A DNA stretch of 64,000 nucleotides from Larix kaempferi (Eukaryota; Streptophyta; Pinopsida; Pinales; Pinaceae). Positions 1-12,522 of the stretch are shown one piece after another. Location: positions 8,195,001 through 8,259,000 of the forward strand of contig BSBM01000711.1 in NCBI GenBank assembly GCA_027924585.1, in the 5' to 3' direction. A program made the translations under genes and the position numbers. The notes under the pieces were generated by a model. It did not search any database, was not told where the DNA came from, and saw only the letters and a list, made by a program, of their open reading frames with translations. Each line of letters opens with the position of its first letter. The first letter of the stretch is position 1.

Positions 1-2787
1 ATTCACTTTTTTAGTAAGGTTCTAGAACATAGCGATTAGTTCTAGGTGTACATATCAAAATACCTTAATATCAAGCAACATATATGAGGATGACAATTCT
101 TACTAATGGCATCATACTTTTCAAATGTTTAGAGACAAGCCTCTATACTTTGTTTGTATTTAATCACTTACAACCTCTTTACTATACAAAGTCCAACCAT
201 TAATACTTCAACCCTTGTATAAGAAGCTTTTCATCAACTTATATCAATATTTTATAACCTATTTCTATTAAACATAAAAAGCCTCTCCTTCATACATTAT
301 GTACACTTAGCTTAGTAATAAAAAACATGTGGTTTTATCCATCCAAATTAAATGACATGAAGGAAATATCTATTAGGGAGAGTTATAAAGATAAATTTTT
401 AAGTGAACATATAAAGGTTGTACTATGATTATTAAGGTATTAAGGTCATGTGTAATAAACATATTTGTGGGACTTATATCTAACTTGCAACTAAATGATT
501 ATATTGTTTGAATCTCAATGTTAATATCTCTTTTAATAAACAAATATAAAGTTCTCACAACCTAATTCAAATTATACAACATAAACAATGAAGTATCTAC
601 TATGTATTATTTGATACAATCCCTTACGTATGTAATCATTGTCTACAACAATTCCTCACGGAATTCAATCAAGTAACGTAACGGAACTTAGTTCTTTGCT
701 TCTAACAAAATAAATCAACAAAACAGAAGAGTGTAAAATAATTAACAATATCTTTAATGCATACCAGGCCTCTTCAGAGGGAAGTTACTCCTCGTTTGAT
801 CATAAACAAGAACTTGATGGTGTCCTCCTTCTCGCAATGGACAACCTTGTGATATTGGTTACACATGCCTACTTTTTTAACACTATGAATAAATAAGATT
901 TGATATAATATTGATATATACATATTTTGATTTGATTTAAAAATTGTGTATAAAATGATGCATTGACTTATTTTTTTCAATACTTAATTAGCGAAGTAAT
1001 ATGTAAATGTGCTTAGATATCTAAGTATATGGTTATGTGTACATAATTTACATGTTGTAATAGTCTAACCCACAAAAATTTCCTTAGGAGAAAAGGATCT
1101 TATATGCGATAAATATTATTAATTTGTGATACCACCAATAGTAAATCCAAATATATAACTATATATTTGATGCATTATATCATGATGTCTATCAACAAGC
1201 ATAAAACACCAATATATTCTACTTTGTTATTTTCCATAGGACCAACACATATACCATTAGAATGGAGCAATTGATGTGAGGGTGTAGCTACAAGATCCAT
1301 ATGTAAATCTAATATAAATACGAGATATGTAATATCCCCAATCTTAAATTCAAAGATATTAACTCAATCACAGAGTCCAATTTCAAAAATTATGAATCTA
1401 TTTGCAATTTCTAGCTCTTGGAGGCTTAAACACTGATGGACATAAAGTTTCCCAAACACAACCAAAATCTCATGAATTGGAAACAGAGGTTCTATATGGT
1501 CACCTATAGACTCTAATCCACTTATGGACCACATCAACCAGAACTTTAGCATGGTTTACTCATGGTCTTGCTTCAATAGTTTGTACATTTTGAAGTGCAT
1601 CACACCTGGGTAGGCCATAATGACTGGAGGGAATTTCCACAAGAATTATGAGGAAAATTCTTTGCTTCTAGTGAAATAATGGAAAAAAATTGACCATAAC
1701 ACATGTGTATCATACCCTATAATACATCCACACACTTCAGAACCCCTTTGGTTGACATTCAAAGTTACAAGACTAGGTTCTCTTGACAACAAAGGAACAT
1801 TGCCTGTTTCCAAGTATTTTCAAACCATACCTAATAGCCACTATTTTCTGCATAAACACAACGTATGGGTCCTATTACATCCTAATTGACATCAGGGACC
1901 CTTAGACATAGATTTGGAACAACAATTGACAGGTATATAGAGCCAAACTTAAAAAATGTTTTCCATTTTTAGCAATTTACAACATGTGACAATTCTACAC
2001 TGAAGATTGAATAATTTAAGAGAATGAAGCACATTGTCCTTATTAATTTTTCAGAGTGGACATCAGATACATCATCATGGCTACATTTTCAATAGAAAAA
2101 AATATAATAAATAGAGAATAGAAGGTACAGAGAGTGCAAAGAGAGAGTGAGATAAATTGGTTCAATACAATGAGGTTCTTTGCATAGTTTTCGATCCTCC
2201 TGGAGGGATATCGAATCCATAATTGCAAAAAAAAACTTGAAGGGTGTCCATGGCCTTATGAAGAACAATAGTGCCCAATAGAATGCACATGAACAACCAT
2301 CACTTCCCCAAGTGAGCCACAAATCACCAAAACCACACACACTAGAAACTAGTCACTGGAAATCCACACCAAAACTAATTGTTGCTACCACTAACTCCAA
2401 ACATGAAACCAATTCACTCTGAAATGATGAAAACAATACCTAAATATCATAGTAAAGGATGCATGAAGTTCTATGAAAATAACTGAGTGTTCTCTTCCTC
2501 AATCTCCAGCCATAATAACTTCTCAATATCCCTAACTAGTTCACTAGTTGCAAAGGGGCACATATCCCAATTCTATCAAGGGGCACATCACCCAAGTTAT
2601 GAAAAGCATAGATCTCTTCAATTCAATCAAAAAATGGCCAAAAGATCCTCACTAGAATGCTATACCTCTTTTATTATCTTTTGCTAGCTTTTTTCCCTCC
2701 TTCTAGAATTTTCTCCAAAAATAATAATAAATTTTGAATAATATGAGAGAATAATCACTCATGAAACATTAGCATCTATTTCTAATG
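1..2787. other. AT-rich flank, no recognisable gene
   Basis: No ORF here matches a family I know. The minus strand between about 1330 and 2340 has short open stretches without domain motifs, possibly decayed retroelement sequence. A TGTAATATCCCC string at 1328 resembles the start of some plant LTRs and is close to the start of the block at 15207, but no matching second LTR or LTR end was found. The remainder is low-complexity A/T sequence. Confidence 0.5.
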
Positions 2788-3397
2788 TGTCATGTTCCCA
2801 TTTTTGCAGCACCAAGTAGCAGCTGATGTCTCATCAAAATCCCATGTATCCTAGTGAAAGTCAATTAATTAATTAATAAGGGTCTAGGAGAAAGTAAAAG
2901 GAAAGCATTATTAATTATTTGGGGTGATTTTAGAGCCAGGCCTATAGTAGCTAGTTAATTAATAATTTTAATGGTGGAGTATAATAATTTTTATGTTTGG
3001 AATGCTTGTAATTATTTTAATTTTATAATTATCATTATTAATTAAATTTTGGCAAGTGATAATGTTCACATGACTAGGAGGGTGCATAAGGATAAAGTGG
3101 ACCTCACCTACTCTTTGGAAAAATATGGAAACAACAAGAAGGTAGCTAAAAGCAAGGTTGCAACATAAAAGAAGGAAAATGTCAAAAGCAGGAAAGGACA
3201 TAAAGCAGGAAAGTGCAGAAAAGCATTTGGTTTGAAAAGCAAGAAACATCCACAAAGCTAAGGAAGGCGTAGTTGCTAAAAGTAGAGGAGATCACAAAGC
3301 AAGGAAGTTGCACAAGCAAGAAGATGTTGCTAATTCTTCTAAGGAAGGTGCCCTCATCCTCACACGTGCCAATTGCTTGATCATGAAGCTATCTCAA

Positions 3398-3405
3398 TAT
3401 ATAAA
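3398..3405 (+). promoter_or_regulatory. LTR TATA box
   Basis: TATATAAA about 600 bases into the 5' LTR. The same place in the 3' LTR reads TTATAAAAG (8900-8908), so the box is conserved between LTRs. It is followed in both copies by the shared CCAATGCGCTCCTCTCAC segment, the likely transcription start region. Confidence 0.6.
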
Positions 3406-3851
3406 AAAATGCCAATGCGCTCCTCTCACTTATTTTTTGGCAAATTCATTTTGTTTTTGAGAGATTTTGCTTCTCAAGGTTGAGAGATGTGTCTCAACCA
3501 AACTTGGGAGATGTGCCCCAATGCAGTGAGCGTGTTCCAGTTTGTTCACAATCTGATCCAGAGCTATGGAAGTTTGATTTACATGCTAGTGACAGCACAT
3601 CAGTGAAGAATTCCAGCCATCAAGAACAGATCTTGAGTGTCAATTCAATCAGAGAGAGATCATGGAGGAGATCCACTTAGAGGAGAAGTTCCAGTAGGTG
3701 AATGCACCCCCTATGAGAAATATCTAAGACATGGTCCACCCTAATGAGAAGACATATGTTCTATAGTCATCTTATTTTAGATCCAGTGCATATTTATACT
3801 CTTATCTCCTTCTTAAATTCTCCCACATTTCATATTGTAAGAAATTGAGGT

Positions 3852-3857
3852 AATAAA
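3852..3857 (+). promoter_or_regulatory. Possible LTR polyadenylation signal
   Basis: AATAAA about 450 bases downstream of the LTR TATA box, where a polyadenylation signal would be expected in R. It is inside the portion of the 5' LTR that is missing from the truncated 3' LTR. Confidence 0.4.
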
Positions 3858-4665
3858 GACTCCTTGAGAATGTTCGAAAGTAAAATACACTCAATTTCTA
3901 CTCAGAATTCTTGATTTCAGTTTTATTATGTTCATATGTTTGGCTCTAAGTCATATTTCCTTTAAGAAGAAGAATTAGAAAGCATTAGATGCTGTTTGAA
4001 TGCAAAATTGTCAAGACTAGTTCTTTAGGCATTGTTTTCTGACTAGTTTTATGGTCATAGCTATAAAAATATTTCTTAGTGATAATTTTATTTTATATCA
4101 GTCAAATTAGATTCTTAAAACCATGATGATGATACTCCAATCCTTTCCCTAATTATTTTCTACCCTCCCTCTCAGCCTGTTTGGGAGAGCCTGGAAAATT
4201 ACTAGCTGAGCAATCCAATCAAGCGCCCTTCTTCCTTTTACCTTCAAACTTATCTAAAACCTACCAAACACTTAGGAACTCTTGTATACCTTCTAATTAG
4301 AGGATTAATTATTGATATTCACCATTTGGTTTCCTTCAGGTGTAATTCATTAAATCTAGTATGCATATGATGGTGTGCCCAAGAAGCCTCGAAGTAGACC
4401 TCAGCGACAACTGCTGTTGAAATGTAAATGGCCCCAATACCTTGTGCATAGGAATTTGAAGTTGGCCTTGATACTGATACTTTTTCTACTGCAAATTCCC
4501 CAACCTATTTGGAAGATCCAACAAAGTGCAAGTCTCAAGTTCCGGGTGGGATTTACAGTGACCAGTTCTAGTTTGCTTTTGACTAGTTTTAATCTGTGCT
4601 ACTTTATGTTTTAAAATTTTGAATTTGACATAATATTCCTTCATATCAGATCAGGTATATCACAG

Positions 4666-4677
4666 TGGTATCATATC
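4666..4677 (+). other. Primer-binding site, tRNA-Met-like
   Basis: TGGTATCATATC lies one base after the inferred LTR end. The common plant initiator-Met primer site begins TGGTATCAGAGC, so the first eight bases match and the remainder has drifted. Confidence 0.6.
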
Positions 4678-4730
4678 ACTTTCCTCTACTCATGTGGAAA
4701 TTAATCTCCCAATTTGAATAAATTGTAGCC

Positions 4731-5607
4731 ATGAGACTAGCACCAGCCAGTGATAATTTTGAATGGGGTGATGATGAAGTATTCTATGTTGATGGAGGAT
4801 TAACAAAAACTTAGGATGATGATTTTTTGTGTGACATTGTGTGCATAGATAACAAAAGGCCAAATCCATCATATTTTAGTGTTTTATATGGCAGAGTGTG
4901 CTATGGGGGGGGATTCTAGGAGTTAATCCCTTGGAGTACATCATAGAATACCAAACATTGAGGAAGGAGATCCAAGAGTTATTTCCTTTTCGAGACTTAT
5001 GTACTTTTAAAGTTGAAAGGTTGTTTTCAAATGAGGATCCTTATGGTAGCACATATCAAAGAAGATTAATTCATATTGTCAACAGTGTGTGCAAATATGT
5101 GGATCATATGTTGCAGCAGAGTGAAGCATCACCATGCTCTACACCCAACGAGCCAATGACTAAAGGAGCATCCAGAGATTATTTTGATTCAGAAAGAGGG
5201 AGGCCCTCTGTCAAAATGTAGCCATCAAATGATCATGATGGACCTAGCATTGTGGAATATTCCAAAGAGAAAGAAGAACCATGTACAACACAAGACCAAG
5301 CAAAAGGTGCTGATGTTGTCAACAATGTGGAATGAGATTCCACTTCGGGATCTTCAAGCCTCTTTGTTGGTGATTTCAAGATCACTACAGAGGATATTAG
5401 TTCTATTTATGGTGGTGAGACATCTTTTGGATCAAATACAAAAGAAGAACATAAATCTTATTCATAGTCACCACTTGAGCTTCATAATGAAGCAGAAGAC
5501 AAGCACACATCAGTTGGATGTGAACCAGACGATTTGGTGGAAGGACAAGCCACCATAGATACATCACATGAAGAGAAATATATGATGCAAAGGTATGGTG
5601 ACCATTA
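4731..5607 (+). pseudogene. First internal ORF of the LTR element, unknown protein
   Basis: The ATG at 4731 is about 65 bases after the primer site, where gag would normally start. Read in one frame, the product is acidic near its start (residues around NFEWGDDEVFY) and continues through an in-frame TAG at about 4816 and a one-base slip in a run of G near 4903-4910. The clearest open stretch is 4898-5221 (107 codons), which includes EYQTLRKEIQELFPF. Further stops occur at 5219, 5332 and 5466. There is no CCHC knuckle and no capsid-like motif. I do not recognise the family. Its position directly after the primer site, and the good coding character between stops, suggest a gene the element carried rather than random sequence. 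It could be a captured host gene or a highly diverged gag. Confidence 0.45.
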
Positions 5608-5696
5608 ATATTTTTGTATACCCGTGTGTCATAAAGAGAAATATGTGATGCAAAGGTATGGTTACCATTCAAATTTTTGTATACCCTTGTGTCATA
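5572..5696 (+). repeat. 62-bp tandem duplication inside the LTR element
   Basis: A unit starting AAAGAGAAATATRTGATGCAA and ending near CCYTGTGTCAT is present twice in a row (about 5572-5633 and 5634-5696) with a few differences. It interrupts the reading frame of the internal ORFs and probably arose by slippage after the element lost function. Confidence 0.75.
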
Positions 5697-7090
5697 ATGA
5701 AGTTGCAGCCACATTAGAGGAAAGGATTGACATGGTTGAATCCTCTAGTGATGAGGCTCAAAATTATGGATTTAAGGAAGAATGCAGTGAGAAAGTTGAT
5801 ATGTTGGATGAGAGTTTGCATGATTCTCATATGGTGGAGGAGCTCACATGTAGCAGCACTCATTGTGTTGTGAGGAAACCATGGAGTTACTTAGAGAGCC
5901 TTCTATTTGTCACAGAAGAAAGGATCCTACAAGTGTTGTCTAGAACCAGTGGTGCACATAAGATTCTTAAATATCTTGTTGGAAGAGTTTATATGGAGGA
6001 GAGACAAAGTGGAGTTGTGGGAAGGGTCTTTAGCTCTGAACTGTGAATCATCGGGAGAGAGCTGGACTAAATGAAGGATGATTACTTACAGTGGTTCATG
6101 GATAGAGACATGGCTCTCAAATTTGTTCAGGACAAAGAAACAATGGAAGGGGAGCCACATCATGTGGATTTTGGGAGTTCACATTATTTTCCCAGAGCCA
6201 CTGGTGATTAGATGTGTGTGGCTGAGTGCACACATAATGTATTAGAGGGTCCTCTTGTGGAAGGTAAACATTAGGAGCATGTAGAACTGCAAATGTTTGA
6301 GGAACAAATTGTCTTGGAAGATGTTGGCCAAGCATTTCTTCTATGTGAAGGGGATCATGAGCTGTATCTATGTGAAGAAGGTTCAACTATGATGAAGATA
6401 GTTGATTACATTCCATTTGGACCAGCAAAGAAAGAATCCTATTCATCCTCGGATTGGATGGATAGATACATCACCGAGATGGAGACCCAAGGTTGTGCAA
6501 GACTAGCTCACATTGGTAAGGGTTATTTTTTAATTAATGGTGGAACTATTGTTGCATTTGAGATTGTTATGTTCTGTAAGAAGCAGTTGATACATCTATG
6601 GATGCAATATAATGCATTCCTTACATCTCCATTCATACCTTGGTAAAGAAAATACATAGTGGATGAGGTGTCATCTCAAGGCATGAGTCCCATTTTGAAG
6701 CAAGGAGACAGTGAATGGGATGTTACAAATTTCAACACCACTCCAAGCACAAGCATGGACCTCTCACATCATCCTGAATACTTTGAGAAGTCCCAACAAG
6801 ATCATGAGAAGGTTCTTGAATACCTTCCACTGGGAAGACTACCTGATGGAGTGAAGTACAAGGTCAAGTTAAAGATGGGTGTACCACCCAAAATGGTATC
6901 ATCTTCCAAGCATCCCATTGCTTTGGAAAGTAGAATATTGCAGCCACATGAAAGGTATCATATCATCTTTGACATAGCCACCATCACCATCATGCATGTA
7001 ATGGCTAAGTCTAGATCAGACTCATTGTGGAGTGAACGGGTGGTTAAGGTAAATCACATCAGTCGGATGCATTTCATGATACCAATGTAG
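5624..7090 (+). pseudogene. Middle internal ORFs of the LTR element, unknown
   Basis: Three open stretches (5624-6046, 6293-6646, 6659-7090) lie in sequence on the plus strand, separated by stops. Readable pieces include KPWSYLESLLFVTEERILQV and FEKSQQDHEKVLEYLPLGRL. Around 6510-6645 the sequence has intron-like features (GTAAGGGT after CTCACATTG, then a T-rich stretch). No retroviral enzyme motif is present and I do not recognise a domain. The coherent direction and hydrophobic/charged patterning suggest a once-coding region; a captured multi-exon host gene is possible but not shown. Confidence 0.4.
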
Positions 7091-7404
7091 CTTAAGGATT
7101 GGAAACTTAGATTGGTAAGTGGGATCCAAGTTTGTAACTATGATCATGAATGCAAGAATATAGTAGTGGATGTTATTATTTATGCAAGAAAATACTTATT
7201 TGTTTTGGAAGGTCATTTAGTAGCAGAATATCAGAGAGGTTGATTTGCATATGAGTTGTTGAATAGTGGGGTTCAAGAAGAACAGTTTGACATCATGGAG
7301 GATGACATTTTTTGGGTGTTAAAATCGGTTTTGGAGGCACATGATCTCAGTTCGGTTGGGCCAACCAAAAATTTGATGGATAATTGTTTCCAAGAATAAG
7401 CTCG

Positions 7405-8277
7405 CTATCCTTTAGCCCGCATACATATGGCAGCCAACACACATAGGGATGAATCTTGGGTAAAGGGATTTTTCCTATGGGTGCCACATGAGGAGCAGGA
7501 GGCTCCCACATATTTCATTGATGACTTCGATGTCAAGCCATGTGGCCTAATAAGTGGACCATTCCCTTTCCAGTTTGATGAGTAGTAGCAGAGGCATATA
7601 TTTGATGTCTCCGTCATGAATAGTAGTGCATTGAGTTGGAGTGTTTGTTCATCCATTGATTTGGTGAATGGATATATATTGGATCTAAGCACCCCCAAGG
7701 GTGATTTTTCTGTCTGCATCAGTGGAAATTTGAATGACACATCATACATCTTTTATGAGAATTTGCATGGGAATATATGGTTTCTGGATGATTCCTTGAA
7801 GACATGGGATTTTCACCTATGCCAATTGGATATCAATGATGCAAGCCTATGTGTTGGTTTTCACATAGAAATTAAGGATTTTCATACTTGGTTGGAGGGA
7901 CTCAAAGAGGTTTGATTTTTCATTGGAAGTGATGAACTTCCAGCTTGGTGGAGTGATCTAGACATCCTCCATGATGATATATTCTTCCTGTTGATCCTAG
8001 TGTATGGAAGAATGCAGTTGAGACAGTGGAACCCCAGAATTCTTGGGAATGACAGTTTTCCACAAGAAATGGTGCCACTGGGAGCCATGCAACATAGACA
8101 GTGGGACCCGAGCATTCTTCTCAGATTTCTTAGCTCGGTTGAAAACTTTGTTGAAGAAGAATCAATCTTTGGGAGAGTGACTATAATCAGATTGGTGCGG
8201 CAGAAACATGGTGGACCTTTTGTTGGAGTTGAAGTTGTTTTCTTGCTTGAGGACAAGCAAGCTTGGGAGGGGAGGAC
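7405..8277 (+). pseudogene. Last internal ORFs of the LTR element, unknown
   Basis: Open plus-strand stretches at about 7405-7584, 7616-7915 and 7991-8344 run up to and slightly into the 3' LTR. Readable pieces include GFFLWVPHEEQEAPTYFIDD and LVRQKHGGPFVGVEV. A 75-base internal duplication (around 8021-8060 and 8096-8130) gives RQWNPRILG followed by RQWDPSILL. The reading frame passes directly into the polypurine tract, as the last ORF of an LTR element often does. No integrase, chromodomain or envelope motif is visible. Function unknown. Confidence 0.4.
8265..8276 (+). other. Polypurine tract
   Basis: GGGAGGGGAGGA ends one base before the 3' LTR start (TGTCATG at 8278). This is the expected plus-strand priming site and fixes the orientation of the element. 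Confidence 0.7.
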
Positions 8278-9120
8278 TGTCATGTTCCCATTTTTCCAGC
8301 ACCAAGTAGCAACTGATGTCACATCAAAACCCCATGGATCCTAGTCAAAGTCAATTAATTAATTAAAAAGGGTCTAGGAGAAAGTAAAAGGAAGACACTA
8401 TTAATTATTTGGGGTGATTTTGGAGCCAAGCCTATAGTAGTTAGTTAATTAATAATTTTAATGGTGGAGTATAATAATTTTAATGTTTGGAGTGCTTGTA
8501 ATTATTTTAATTTTATAATTATTATTATTAATTAAATTTTGGCAAGTGATAATGTTCACATGACTAAGAGAGCACATAAGGATAAGGTGGACCTCACCTA
8601 CTCCATGGAAAAAGATGGAAACAACAAGAAGGCAGATAAAAGCAAGGTGGCAGTAGAAAAGAAGGAAACTGTCAAAAAGTAGTCAAAAGCAGAAAAGGAC
8701 ATAAAGCAGGAAAGTGCAGAAAAGCATATGGTTTGAAAAGCAGGAAACATCCACAAAGCTAAGGAAGGCGCGGTTTCTAAAAGTAGAGGATATCACAAAG
8801 CAAGGAAGTTGCACAAGCAAGAATATGTTGCTAATTCTTCTAAGGAAGGAACTCTCATCCTCACATGTGCCAATTCCTTGATCATGAAGCTATATCAAGT
8901 TATAAAAGAATTCCAATGCGCTCCTCTCACTTTTTTTGGGGCAAATTCAATTTGTGTTTGAGAGCTTTTTCTTCTCAAGGTGGAGAGATGTGCCTCAGCC
9001 AAGCTTGGGAGATGTGCCCCAATGCAATGTGAGTGTTCCAATTTGTTCACAATCTGATCCCAAGATATGGAAGTTTGATTTACATGCCAATGAAATCCCA
9101 TCAGTGAAGAATTCTAGCCA
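8278..9120 (+). repeat. 3' LTR, truncated
   Basis: Aligns with 2788-3618 from TGTCATGTTCCC to CAGTGAAGAATTC.AGCCA and then stops matching at once. About 1 kb of LTR is missing compared with the 5' copy. The break joins it to unrelated sequence at 9121. Confidence 0.8.
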
Positions 9121-10270
9121 GAGGATGTGAACATTGTTGTTGGACAGGTGCCTGCAAGCCCAAGGGAATCAAGCCAAGCTTGGGATCTTTATTTTCGATC
9201 TACTTTTTTGAGGACATAGATGATGACTCTAACTCTGAGGATGAGGATTCAGATGATATTAGCTAAAAGTTTTCATAGTATCATTTTACATGTATGATTA
9301 ATGATATTCGATAGTAGTGTGAGGTGATGATGATGATGTACAATGATAATATTATGATGATTATGATGACAATGATATATATATATATATGGCGTTTCCC
9401 CGTTGTATCGTATCTGTATTTTTTGAAAAAATTTCGTATATGTTTCCTCCCGTGTATTCGTATCCATTTATGTATATGCTTTAGTGCAACTTAGATTCAA
9501 ACTAGGGTTTGGTGTAGAGAAAATGGACAAACTTAGGGTTTTAATGGATGTTACCCCAAACACTAGCTTTAGAGGAAGGTGACAAGCCTTCCTCTTGGAT
9601 GTAATTCTCCTTGCTACTAGGTGAGGGCTTCTTGAAACAACCTCTAGGGTTGGTTTCAAGAGTCTAAACTAGGGCAAAGTTGGAGCTCCAAGGCCAAACT
9701 TTGTAAAAAACTCCTCTTGGGAGCATTTTTAGTATGCAATGAGGATAGAATAGCAGACAAAATAATTATTCAAAGAGAATGTAGCCCTAGGGATACCATT
9801 CAATCATTCAAGATGAAAAATTGACCTACCATTTATCTAGCAAACCTTAAAGATTTAAAAGAATTACTTGAGCATGAGTTATTCCAACCATTCTAGCATC
9901 CACAAAGCATTAGCGAGACAACAAAAAAACATCCAACTTCATCCAAGAGCAAGAAGAATCATCCCTACAAGAAGTGCACATCACTTCATAAGGCCCTTCT
10001 AGGGTAAAAGAGTAGCATAATGAATTTTATCCCATAAGTTGTCATGTTCAAATGAAGTGAGGAGAATTTTATTTGTACCTTCTCACACTCACATTACAAA
10101 AATATCCAAACCGACATGCCTTTAAAATGTCAATTTGAAATTATAAAATGTCAACTTAAAATTATAATTTAAATAATATAAAATAATCAAATATGTGGGT
10201 AATTTGGGACATTTTCCCCATAATTTACCCATACATGACTAAAATAGCTAAAAATGAGCATATCACTACG
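9121..10270 (+). other. Unidentified sequence with an acidic C-terminal ORF tail
   Basis: At 9207-9266 a short frame ends in a very acidic tail (DDDSNSEDEDSDD then stop). It is followed by a (TA)n run near 9374-9388 and by repeated CGTATC/GTATCC strings, a pattern I associate with 3' regions of some plant hAT transposase genes. That link is from memory and weak. The rest, 9470-10270, shows no gene I can support. Confidence 0.25.
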
Positions 10271-10789
10271 ATATGGATGCTGGAGTGTGGACGAGGGGGG
10301 TCGTCATACCCCATCTAACCCCAATAGTAGTTAAAATCCCTCAATGCCCCCCTAATCAAGTAACGTTGGCTTGGAGGAAGGATTACGTCATCATCATGAG
10401 CAAGCCAATGAGAAACGACGTTGTTGAGTTGGAGGACCAGGAGGGTATGGATGGTGGATTGGAGTAGAGGCATGAACCTTAGTGCTGAAAGAAAGTGCCA
10501 CTAGTGTGATAAAGTAAGGTGGGGGTCATGTGACCCAATGACCCACCCCTGGGGGCCCAGAAACCAACCTCGGCGCTTAAAGCTCTTCCATGAGGCAGTC
10601 GTCAATGCCACTAAGCCATAGTACCCCCAAAGGAGAAACTATAGAGCTTGGCCATAAGCCCCCACTCAGAGAAAGCTAGATAACACCCCTCCTGGTCAGG
10701 AAAAAATGACCCTCTCTCCTTGGGGTACATTTGCAAGTGCGCTGGTACTGGTAGCACGTAACACCCCCAAAGAATGTTTCACTCCTCTT

Positions 10790-11083
10790 GTCTTTCTAGA
10801 TGGTTTAAAACAGTTACCAGAAGGGTTCATGGTGTAATTTTCTAATGAAGATGATGATCCCTTATATTTTTTCAATGACTTTATGGAAAAAATTTCATAT
10901 TTCGGTGTGCAGAAAGATGAGGACAGTTATATGAAGGCATTTGTGTGGCATCTAGATGAAGAGGCCCTCAATTGGTTTAAATACCTAAGAAACGATACAA
11001 TATCCTCTCTTGTAGAACTGATAGAAATATTTTTGCAGTTGTTGATGCCTAGGTCAAAGAAAGAAGTGGATAACCTATGTTGA
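10790..11083 (+). pseudogene. Gypsy-type gag fragment
   Basis: The frame contains an LDGLKQLPEGF-like start, then a DPLYFFNDFMEKI segment, YMKAFVWHLDEEALNWF and a helix-rich LVELIEIFLQLL segment. This order and spacing (acidic opening, LxLxxxALxWF, then LxxxFLxxL) is that of the Retrotrans_gag domain of Ty3/gypsy capsid proteins. A TAA lies at about 10835 and the frame closes at about 11082, so it is dead. Sequence at 10273-10760 has GC-richer patches that could be the leader or LTR of the same element, but no LTR pair was found. Confidence 0.55.
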
Positions 11084-11225
11084 AGAGGCGAAGATCTTAT
11101 TTAAGAAATAAAGCATTGAGGAAGAATGTAATGAAGATCAGATCATCTCGATCCTTGAAAGACGTGAAGCGAACCTTGTCAAATAAATCCTCAATCAAGA
11201 TCTTGTCGATAACATTCTAAGCCCC

Positions 11226-11760
11226 ATGTCCAAAGAAGAAGATACTCCTACAAACAAGGAGGATGAGGTTAAAAAAAATGAGGACCAAGAAGCCCTAGAA
11301 ATTGAAGGACACAAGAAAAATGTGACTTCTCCTTACCCTTATATCACGGTTTCTTATGATATCTCCGGCCTATTGAAGGAAAATGGCGGTATCATTGAGG
11401 ATGAATATTATTGGAAGTTCATTGGTTTGTCGATATATGATTCTTCAAGAGCGACCAGTATTGTTTCTAAGCTTCCCAATTACAGACGTTTCAAAGAAGA
11501 AGTCTATAAGTCTTCCTTGCAGTTCATAGAGCAGGAAGAAGTTAGTATGGATCAGTTTGAGCCAAATTTTTATGCAGTTTTACAATTACATTTGATGATG
11601 AAACACCTCAGGATGTGGATCTTATTGCTATTACAGATGATCACCATATGCACTTGTTCCAATATGATAAAGGATTGGAAATTTTTGGAAGCCACATCTC
11701 CCATGAGATTTCTTTGGGCTCAGTTTAGTCATGCCTTCCTAACATTGAGGATGGTGTAGG
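11226..11760 (+). pseudogene. Unknown ORF downstream of gag fragment
   Basis: 177 codons open, starting with a charged, lysine/glutamate-rich segment (about residues 1-32), then a more ordered part including SYDISGLLKENGG. The last third looks frameshifted: the alternative frame from about 11575 reads FTFDDETPQDVDLIAI and onward, which has better protein character than the annotated frame. It has no protease or reverse transcriptase motif. It follows the gag fragment in the same orientation and is probably part of the same degraded element. Confidence 0.35.
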
Positions 11761-12015
11761 GTGTCTTACAGGGAGTTCCTTTATAGGGGTATTGAATTGA
11801 TGGGTTTTCCTTCTCCTATGATGGGTCATGATTATCATTCCCAATGATATCTCTCAGGAATCATTATAGCAATTGAGCAACCTTTTCTATCCAGTATTGG
11901 TAAGCTTTCAATGATGCATTACAATGGAAGTGAGACAGGTATGTGGGTAGGTATAGTATTCACTTCTCCTTGACATTGTATTTTTTATTTATCCTTTCGC
12001 TTATAATTTGAAGGT

Positions 12016-12522
12016 ATGAATTTTGTGGCTGACAATTTCAAATTGTTAAAAACTATTGGTGATACTAGCATGATGATTACAAAGATGAATATCATGTTTG
12101 TATGTCCAAAAAAATGCTTGAACGGGTACAGGGACATATTACAGTCGGTTTTCAAAGATTCTCTAAGAATTTTCCAAGACTCATCGTTGCAAAGGGTCGC
12201 CCAAGTACATAATCAAACAACAAATTCTATGCCAAAAAATTTCTCAACACAAATATATAATGGAGACAAAGTATACTTCAGCCCAGTATAGGCATGGATA
12301 GATAAGGCTTGTGAACGTAATCATTCTTCGTGGCATGAATTTCAAGGTTTCCAAGTTCTTGAGCTTGATCAACATTTCAACTTCCCTTCAAAAAAGATAC
12401 TAGTATGTACACAACTTATCATTGATTTGGTTTTTTCTTGGATTATCTTGAAAGACAAAGGAAGAAAATTTGGCATGAATCATATGCTCAGGTGGCTACA
12501 TTGGTGGTATGATTTCACTTGA
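12016..12522 (+). pseudogene. Unknown degraded ORF of the gypsy-like region
   Basis: 91 codons open (12016-12291), then a TAG, with the same frame continuing to about 12522 (WHEFQGFQVLELDQHF, then GMNHMLRWLHWWYDF). The text IYNGDKVYF is faintly like the GDxV segment after the integrase core of LTR elements, but this alone is not enough to call it. Same orientation as the gag fragment upstream. Confidence 0.25.

Larger units (their letters stand above)
2788..4664 (+). repeat. 5' LTR
   Basis: Starts TGTCATG and probably ends in CACA just before the primer-like site at 4666. Its first 831 bases align with the 3' LTR at 8278-9120; the rest has no partner because the 3' copy is truncated, so the 3' limit of this LTR is inferred from the primer site. 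It contains a TATA box (3398) and an AATAAA (3852), consistent with U3-R-U5 order. Confidence 0.75.
2788..9120 (+). mobile_element. Non-autonomous LTR retrotransposon with unusual internal ORFs
   Basis: Two direct copies of the same sequence begin TGTCATGTTCCC at 2788 and 8278 and stay alignable for more than 800 bases. Between them lie a primer-binding-like site just after the 5' LTR (TGGTATCATATC, 4666) and a polypurine tract just before the 3' LTR (GGGAGGGGAGGA, 8265-8276), so the orientation is plus. The 3.6 kb interior has degenerate plus-strand ORFs starting about 65 bases after the primer site, but no gag, protease, reverse transcriptase, RNase H or integrase motif. The element therefore probably depended on enzymes made elsewhere, as LARD/TRIM-like elements do. 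The 3' LTR ends abruptly at 9120, so no target-site duplication can be checked. The LTR start and polypurine tract look like the gypsy group; that assignment is inference. Confidence 0.8.
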
